Made by a program: the position numbers and the translations under genes | Shown: one piece after another, positions 60,220-64,000 of the stretch | How positions within the stretch are numbered: the first letter of the stretch is position 1 | How the letters are laid out: every line of letters starts with the position of its first letter | DNA from: Candidatus Limnocylindria bacterium | Lineage (GTDB): Bacteria; Chloroflexota; Limnocylindria; P2-11E | Direction of reading: 5' to 3' | Assembly (NCBI GenBank): GCA_036523395.1 | Contig: DATDEH010000039.1 | Span: 1-64,000 of the forward strand | DNA length: 64,000 bases | Notes under the pieces: generated by a model | The model's database searches: none | What the model saw: only the letters and a program-made list of their open reading frames with translations | Told to the model about the DNA's origin: nothing

Positions 60220-61089
60220 ATGAACACGATCAAGGTCGTCGCTCTCCTCACGCTCCTCACGGTCATCCTCATTGCCGGAGCACGCCTGTTCTTCGGCCCG
60301 TCCGCGGTGCTCCCCGCATTGCTCATCTCGATGGTCATGAATTTTGGGACGTGGTGGTTCAGCGACCGCATCGCCTTGTCGTTCGCCGGCGCGAAGCCGG
60401 TGACCGAAGCCGAGGCGCCGGAGCTGTATCGCATCGTCGGCCGCGTCGCCGAGACCGCGGCCCTTCCGACGCCGCGCATCTTCGTGATCGATCAGCCGGC
60501 GCCGAACGCGTTCGCAACCGGCCGCGACCCGCAGCACGCGGTGGTCGCAGTGACACGAGGCATCCTCGAAATAGTCAACGAACGCGAGCTCACCGGCGTC
60601 CTCGCTCATGAGCTCGGGCACGTGCGAAATCGGGACACCTTCGTCATGGCGGTCGTCGCGTCGGTCGCTGGAGCGATCAGTTACATGGCTCAGATGGCGC
60701 AGTGGTCGATGTGGATGGGTGGTGGAGACCGTGACCGTCGCGACTCCGGCGGGCTCGGGATGATCGGGCTGCTGCTCGGCATCGTCCTGCTGCCGCTGGC
60801 GGCGGCGCTGGTGCAGCTCGCAGTGAGTCGCTCGCGCGAGTACGGCGCGGACGACCAGGGCGCCGAGCTGTCACATGATCCCCTCGCACTCGCGTCGGCC
60901 TTGCGCAAGCTCGATTCGTACAGCAAGAAGATCCCGCTTCCCGTGAATCCGTCGGTCGCGCCGCTCTTCATCGTGCAGCCGCTGCTGCCAGGCGGGCTCG
61001 GCGGACTCTTCGCGACGCACCCACCGATCGCGGATCGCATCGCGCGGCTCGAGAAGATGGCGGGCGCGGAGCTGCCGGCGCAGTTCTAG
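60220..61089 (+). CDS. htpX: HtpX-type M48 zinc metallopeptidase
   Basis: 289-residue membrane protease that degrades misfolded membrane proteins in relatives. Two N-terminal helices (about 5-22 and 28-45), the zinc motif HELGHVRNRD near 128, the third ligand Glu in SREYGADDQGAELS near 208, and two more helices between. ATG 60220 is preferred; an earlier ATG 60199 would add seven residues. No heat-shock element was recognised. Its stop shares CTAG with the convergent membrane protein gene. Confidence 0.9.
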   Translation: MNTIKVVALLTLLTVILIAGARLFFGPSAVLPALLISMVMNFGTWWFSDRIALSFAGAKPVTEAEAPELYRIVGRVAETAALPTPRIFVIDQPAPNAFATGRDPQHAVVAVTRGILEIVNERELTGVLAHELGHVRNRDTFVMAVVASVAGAISYMAQMAQWSMWMGGGDRDRRDSGGLGMIGLLLGIVLLPLAAALVQLAVSRSREYGADDQGAELSHDPLALASALRKLDSYSKKIPLPVNPSVAPLFIVQPLLPGGLGGLFATHPPIADRIARLEKMAGAELPAQF

Positions 61090-61475
61090 GGCAGCGGAGT
61101 CGTTCCCGGCGCGATGTAGTTGCCGAGGTCGCGCACTGGGGTGCCATCCGCATCGAGCACACGGCGATCGCCCAGCGGGTCCTTGAGCGAGACCACGACC
61201 GGGAGGTAGAACGCGATCGCCGGATACGTGCCGGGGCTCTGTCGCAGGTTCACCGTGACGGTGACGGTCTGCGCGTCCTCCTTCACGGTGCGCTCCGCGA
61301 TCTCGGTCCCGAGGCCGGTCACGATGTTGACGACGATCTTTCGCGCATCGCCGGTGTGCTGGAAGCTGATGATCCGGGCGCTGTGGATCGTCGCGAGGCT
61401 GCTCAGCACGAGGACGACGGTGAGGATGGCCAGGCCGATTACTCCGGCGGCGACGACGAAGCGTTGGCCCGTCAT
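61086..61475 (-). CDS. Single-helix membrane protein, unknown function
   Basis: 129 residues: an N-terminal hydrophobic helix (VVAAGVIGLAILTVVLVLSSL, about 7-27) and an extracytoplasmic domain of alternating strands (IVVNIVTGLG, QTVTVTVNLRQSPG, YLPVVVSLKDPLGDRRVLDADG). No family recognised. The gene begins directly after the cupin gene stop on the same strand, so both are probably one unit. Confidence 0.6.
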   Translation of the reverse strand: MTGQRFVVAAGVIGLAILTVVLVLSSLATIHSARIISFQHTGDARKIVVNIVTGLGTEIAERTVKEDAQTVTVTVNLRQSPGTYPAIAFYLPVVVSLKDPLGDRRVLDADGTPVRDLGNYIAPGTTPLP

Positions 61476-61829
61476 CTAATCGACGATCGTCGTCTTGCCG
61501 TTCCCGAGGATGGACCAGTGCGTCATGCTCTTGCCGGGCCGGGCCCCGTGCCAGTGCTTGGTGTTCACCGGGATGAACGCGACGTCGCCCGCCGAGACAT
61601 CGTGGCGCTCGTCGTCGGTCGCGACAAGGCCCTCACCTTCGGTGATGACGAGGATCTGGTCGGTCGAGTGCACATGCGGCTTGTTCACCGCGCCGTTCTT
61701 GAAATGCACCTCCGAGAGGCGGAGGTCACGGCTCTCCTCGCCGACGGCGGTCTGGTAATCGACCTCGCCGACGAAGATGGGATTGTCGGACCGCTCGCGT
61801 CCGGCCTTGGTGACGCGGATCACCCGCAC
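61476..61829 (-). CDS. Cupin domain protein
   Basis: 117-residue cupin. Motif 1 is KPHVHSTDQILVITEGEG (His-x-His about 52-54) and motif 2 is SAGDVAFIPVNTKHWHGA near 83. It likely binds a metal; enzyme activity is unknown. GTG 61829 is chosen, with GTG 61823 as an alternative; the divergent hydrolase starts 29 bases away. The start could also be read two codons later. Confidence 0.82.
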   Translation of the reverse strand: MRVIRVTKAGRERSDNPIFVGEVDYQTAVGEESRDLRLSEVHFKNGAVNKPHVHSTDQILVITEGEGLVATDDERHDVSAGDVAFIPVNTKHWHGARPGKSMTHWSILGNGKTTIVD

Positions 61830-61858
61830 GCATCGATTCTGGCGCAAACTGGAGCGCG

Positions 61859-62584
61859 GTGACCGCCCTGGTGCTCATCCACGCCTTCCCGCTCAGTGGC
61901 GCGATGTGGGGACACGAGGTCCGCGCGCTGCGCGACGCGGCCGATCCGATCATCGCGCCCTCGCTCCCGGGATTCGGCGGGACCGCTGTGCCGCGCGGTG
62001 ACGCCTCGATGGACGACTACGCCGACAGCCTCGTCGCCGCAATGGATGCAGCGCGGATCGAGCGCGCGGCGGTCGCCGGCCTGTCGATGGGCGGCTATGT
62101 CGCGTTCGCGCTGTGGCGCCGCCACCGCGACCGCGTCGAGCGCCTCTTTCTGGCCGACACCCGCGCCGAGGCAGATACGGAGGACGCGCGCGAGAAGCGT
62201 CTGCGTCTCGCGGCGCTCATCCGCCAGCACGGGATCGAGGCGCTGCTGAAGACGCCACCACCCTGGCTGCGCAAGGGTTCGCCTCACTGGGATCCGCTCC
62301 TGAAGATGATCCGTGGTCAGACGCCCGATGGCGTCGCGCAGGCAAGCATCGCGATGGCCAACCGCCCGGACAGCCGACCCGATCTGCCGACGATCGACGT
62401 TCCGACCGCGGTCGTCGTCGGCGAGGAGGACGAGATCACTCCGCTCGCGATGTCGCAGGTGATCAGCGATCGGGTCCCGGGCGCGACGCTCAGCATCATC
62501 CCCGGCGCCGGACACATCGCGAACATCGAGGCGCCCACGGCATTCGAGGCCGCACTTCGCGCATGGCTTCGACGGACGGCGTGA
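61859..62584 (+). CDS. Alpha/beta-hydrolase
   Basis: 241-residue cytoplasmic serine hydrolase. [13 protein letters not shown] is the oxyanion region, AGLSMGGYV the nucleophile elbow (about Ser75), Asp in VGEEDEITP near 185 and His in GAGHIANIE near 217. It resembles the 3-oxoadipate enol-lactonase/esterase group, but specificity is not visible. GTG 61859 start; the end overlaps the ABC ATPase gene (GTGA). Confidence 0.88.
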   Translation: MTALVLIHAFPLSGAMWGHEVRALRDAADPIIAPSLPGFGGTAVPRGDASMDDYADSLVAAMDAARIERAAVAGLSMGGYVAFALWRRHRDRVERLFLADTRAEADTEDAREKRLRLAALIRQHGIEALLKTPPPWLRKGSPHWDPLLKMIRGQTPDGVAQASIAMANRPDSRPDLPTIDVPTAVVVGEEDEITPLAMSQVISDRVPGATLSIIPGAGHIANIEAPTAFEAALRAWLRRTA

Positions 62585-63246
62585 TCGTCCGCGCGACGGA
62601 TGTCGCGCGTGTGTATCCCACGGGCGCCACAGCGGTCTCGGCGCTGGACGGCGTGACGCTCGAGGTGCGGCGGGGCGAGTTCCTCGCGGTGATGGGGCCG
62701 TCCGGGTCGGGCAAGTCGACGCTGCTGAACATACTGGCCGGCCTCGAGCGCCCGACCGGCGGGAACGTCTTCGTCGACGGGGTGGATCTCTCGGCCATGG
62801 ACGAGGTGACTCTCGCACGCTACCGGCGCGAGAAGGTCGGGATGATCTTCCAGGCCTTCAACCTGCTTCCCCGCTACCGCGTCGTCGAGAACGTCGCCCT
62901 TCCGCTGGTGTTCGCGGGTATCCCGCGCGAACAGCGCCTCGAACGCGCGCGCGCGGTACTCGATCGTCTCGGCATGGGGCCGCGCGCGGATCATCGCCCG
63001 AGCCAGCTCTCGGGCGGCGAGATGCAGCGAACGGCGATCGCACGCGCCCTGGTGACGGAGCCATCGCTGCTGCTCGCCGATGAGCCGACCGGCAACCTCG
63101 ACAGCGCGAATGGGGAGGCGCTGCTCGCGGTGCTCGAGGAGCTGCATGCCCGCGGGCAGACCGTCGTGCTCGTCACGCACGACGCCGGCATCGCCTCGCA
63201 CGCGCAGCGCGTCGTGCGCATGCGCGACGGACGGATCGTGAATTGA
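62581..63246 (+). CDS. MacB/LolD-type ABC transporter ATPase
   Basis: 221 residues. Walker [10 protein letters not shown] (about 38-46), Q-loop FQAFNLLP, signature LSGGEMQR near 145, Walker [13 protein letters not shown] near 165 and the H-loop THD. The Q-loop and GNLD are typical of the LolD/MacB/FtsE group. GTG 62581 overlaps the hydrolase stop; ATG 62563 is an alternative. It serves the FtsX-like permease that follows. Confidence 0.92.
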   Translation: MIVRATDVARVYPTGATAVSALDGVTLEVRRGEFLAVMGPSGSGKSTLLNILAGLERPTGGNVFVDGVDLSAMDEVTLARYRREKVGMIFQAFNLLPRYRVVENVALPLVFAGIPREQRLERARAVLDRLGMGPRADHRPSQLSGGEMQRTAIARALVTEPSLLLADEPTGNLDSANGEALLAVLEELHARGQTVVLVTHDAGIASHAQRVVRMRDGRIVN

Positions 63247-64000
63247 GAGCATCGGATCTGTTCGATCTCGCGTTCGGCAACTACACGCGCTCGCGGCTGC
63301 GCTCGACGCTCACGACGCTTGGCGTCGCGATCGGCACGGCGCTCGTGGTGCTGCTGATCGCGCTCGCGACGGGCGCCGAGGACAACGTGAAGCGCTCGAT
63401 CTTCTCCATTGGCGACCTGCGGCTCGTCACGGTGCAGCCATTCCAACCGGGTGCGACCGGGCTGTCCGCCGTGCCGCGCACCATCGGCGATGACCATGTC
63501 GCGAAGTTCAAGGCGATCCCGCACGCGCAATCCGTCTACCGGCAGTACGACGCGCCGCTCGGAACGCTGCTCGAGGGTGGCGAGGACGCGGCGATCCGTC
63601 CGCAGGGGATCGAGGCCGGCGCCCCGGTCGATCGCGGCGACCTTCTCGCCGGCCGGCACCTCGAACCGAACGAGCACGCCGTGGCCGTGATCCCGGGCAA
63701 CCTCGCACGCCTCGTCGCAGCGACGCCCGACGCGGCCGTCGGCAGGAAGCTGACCCTGCGGCTCGGCGGCGCGGTGAAGCTGGGCAGCACGCGCATCAGC
63801 GGGAGCGGAACACCGCGCGATTACATCGTCACGGTCGTCGGCGTTTTCGACGAACAGGCGTCGCAGACGTCGGTCAGGATCCCGCTCGACGACGCGCTGC
63901 TTGCTGGCGCGGAGAACCGCGGGCTCACACCCGACTTGGTACGCCAGAACACGGGCTACAGCGGCGTCGCGATCGAGTCCGAGGATTCCCAGTACGTCGC
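63243..64000 (+). CDS. MacB/FtsX-family ABC permease (3' end outside window)
   Basis: First 252 residues of a permease. The N-terminal helix segment (RSRLRSTLTTLGVAIGTALVVLLIALATG, within residues 15-45) is followed by a large extracytoplasmic domain of the MacB_PCD type (about 50 onward: IPHAQSVYRQYD, ISGSGTPRDYIVTVVGVF). TTG 63243 overlaps the ATPase stop (TTGA). The remaining helices lie beyond base 64000. With the ATPase it forms a mechanotransmission-type exporter of unknown cargo. Confidence 0.88.
   Translation, partial: MRASDLFDLAFGNYTRSRLRSTLTTLGVAIGTALVVLLIALATGAEDNVKRSIFSIGDLRLVTVQPFQPGATGLSAVPRTIGDDHVAKFKAIPHAQSVYRQYDAPLGTLLEGGEDAAIRPQGIEAGAPVDRGDLLAGRHLEPNEHAVAVIPGNLARLVAATPDAAVGRKLTLRLGGAVKLGSTRISGSGTPRDYIVTVVGVFDEQASQTSVRIPLDDALLAGAENRGLTPDLVRQNTGYSGVAIESEDSQYV

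Noticed and set aside
60079-60621. Minus-strand gene covering the start of htpX
   Set aside because: The composition is charged and repetitive, it covers the htpX start and MFS start, and no family pattern is visible.

Overview
The window is 64 kb of gene-dense, high-GC chromosomal DNA, about two-thirds G+C by eye. Nothing in it looks plasmid-borne or like an intact phage. GTG and TTG starts are frequent. Same-strand genes usually overlap by 1-8 bases, and promoters tend to sit within 6-9 bases of the start codon. The gene mix is a family-5 oligopeptide-type ABC importer, Gfo/Idh/MocA dehydrogenases, DUF2079 and HTTM membrane proteins, LLM-class oxidoreductases, and a Thr/Gly-rich surface protein with a sorting-like tail. 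This fits an uncultured soil or freshwater member of the Chloroflexota, but there is no rRNA or ribosomal protein here to prove it.

1-15.1 kb: the end of one dipeptide-type permease operon; an IS481-family insertion (1717-2750) placed exactly at the shared stop codons of two convergent genes; an MFS exporter; then M20 peptidase, FolB-like and HAD genes running into a complete importer (two permeases, two ATPases, small membrane protein, Tat lipoprotein receptor). A terminator follows, then two Gfo/Idh/MocA dehydrogenases and a DUF218 protein, which suggests uptake and oxidation of a sugar-like compound.

15.1-25.6 kb: divergent yceI/marR around a clear operator, an ASCH-like protein, an NTF2-like protein, a membrane-anchored TolB-like propeller, an LLM oxidoreductase, a cupin and a class I aminotransferase. 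A tetR gene is flanked by two copies of its likely operator. A surface protein follows whose ribosome binding site is locked in an 11-bp helix, then an HTTM membrane protein.

25.6-43.9 kb: a class III cyclase/AAA/TPR regulator, a CrtI-like oxidoreductase, an S9 peptidase fused to a degenerate metallo-beta-lactamase-like domain, an AlkZ-like protein, a third Gfo/Idh/MocA enzyme, an N-terminal rhodanese-MoeB fusion, two S41 lipoproteins with Cys at the catalytic Lys position around an ECF sigma gene, and a minus-strand set M50, M24, DMT.

43.9-54.3 kb: mostly minus-strand genes, including the kbl-tdh threonine degradation pair behind a lone receiver domain, an amidohydrolase, a frameshifted esterase, and the broken remains of a gp19-type (phage or contractile injection system) tail tube protein.

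54.3-64 kb: a tightly overlapped operon of ECF sigma factor, likely anti-sigma factor, ABC exporter ATPase and permease, and histidine phosphatase; a Tet-like MFS gene with a dihydrofolate-reductase-family gene reduced to its two ends; HtpX; cupin; alpha/beta hydrolase; and the start of a MacB/FtsX-type ABC system cut by the window edge.

No tRNA, rRNA, CRISPR array or replication origin was seen. The most unusual signals are the IS placed at CTAG stop codons together with the repeated use of CTAG as a shared stop at convergent junctions, the structured leader at 22634-22692, and several genes caught in decay.
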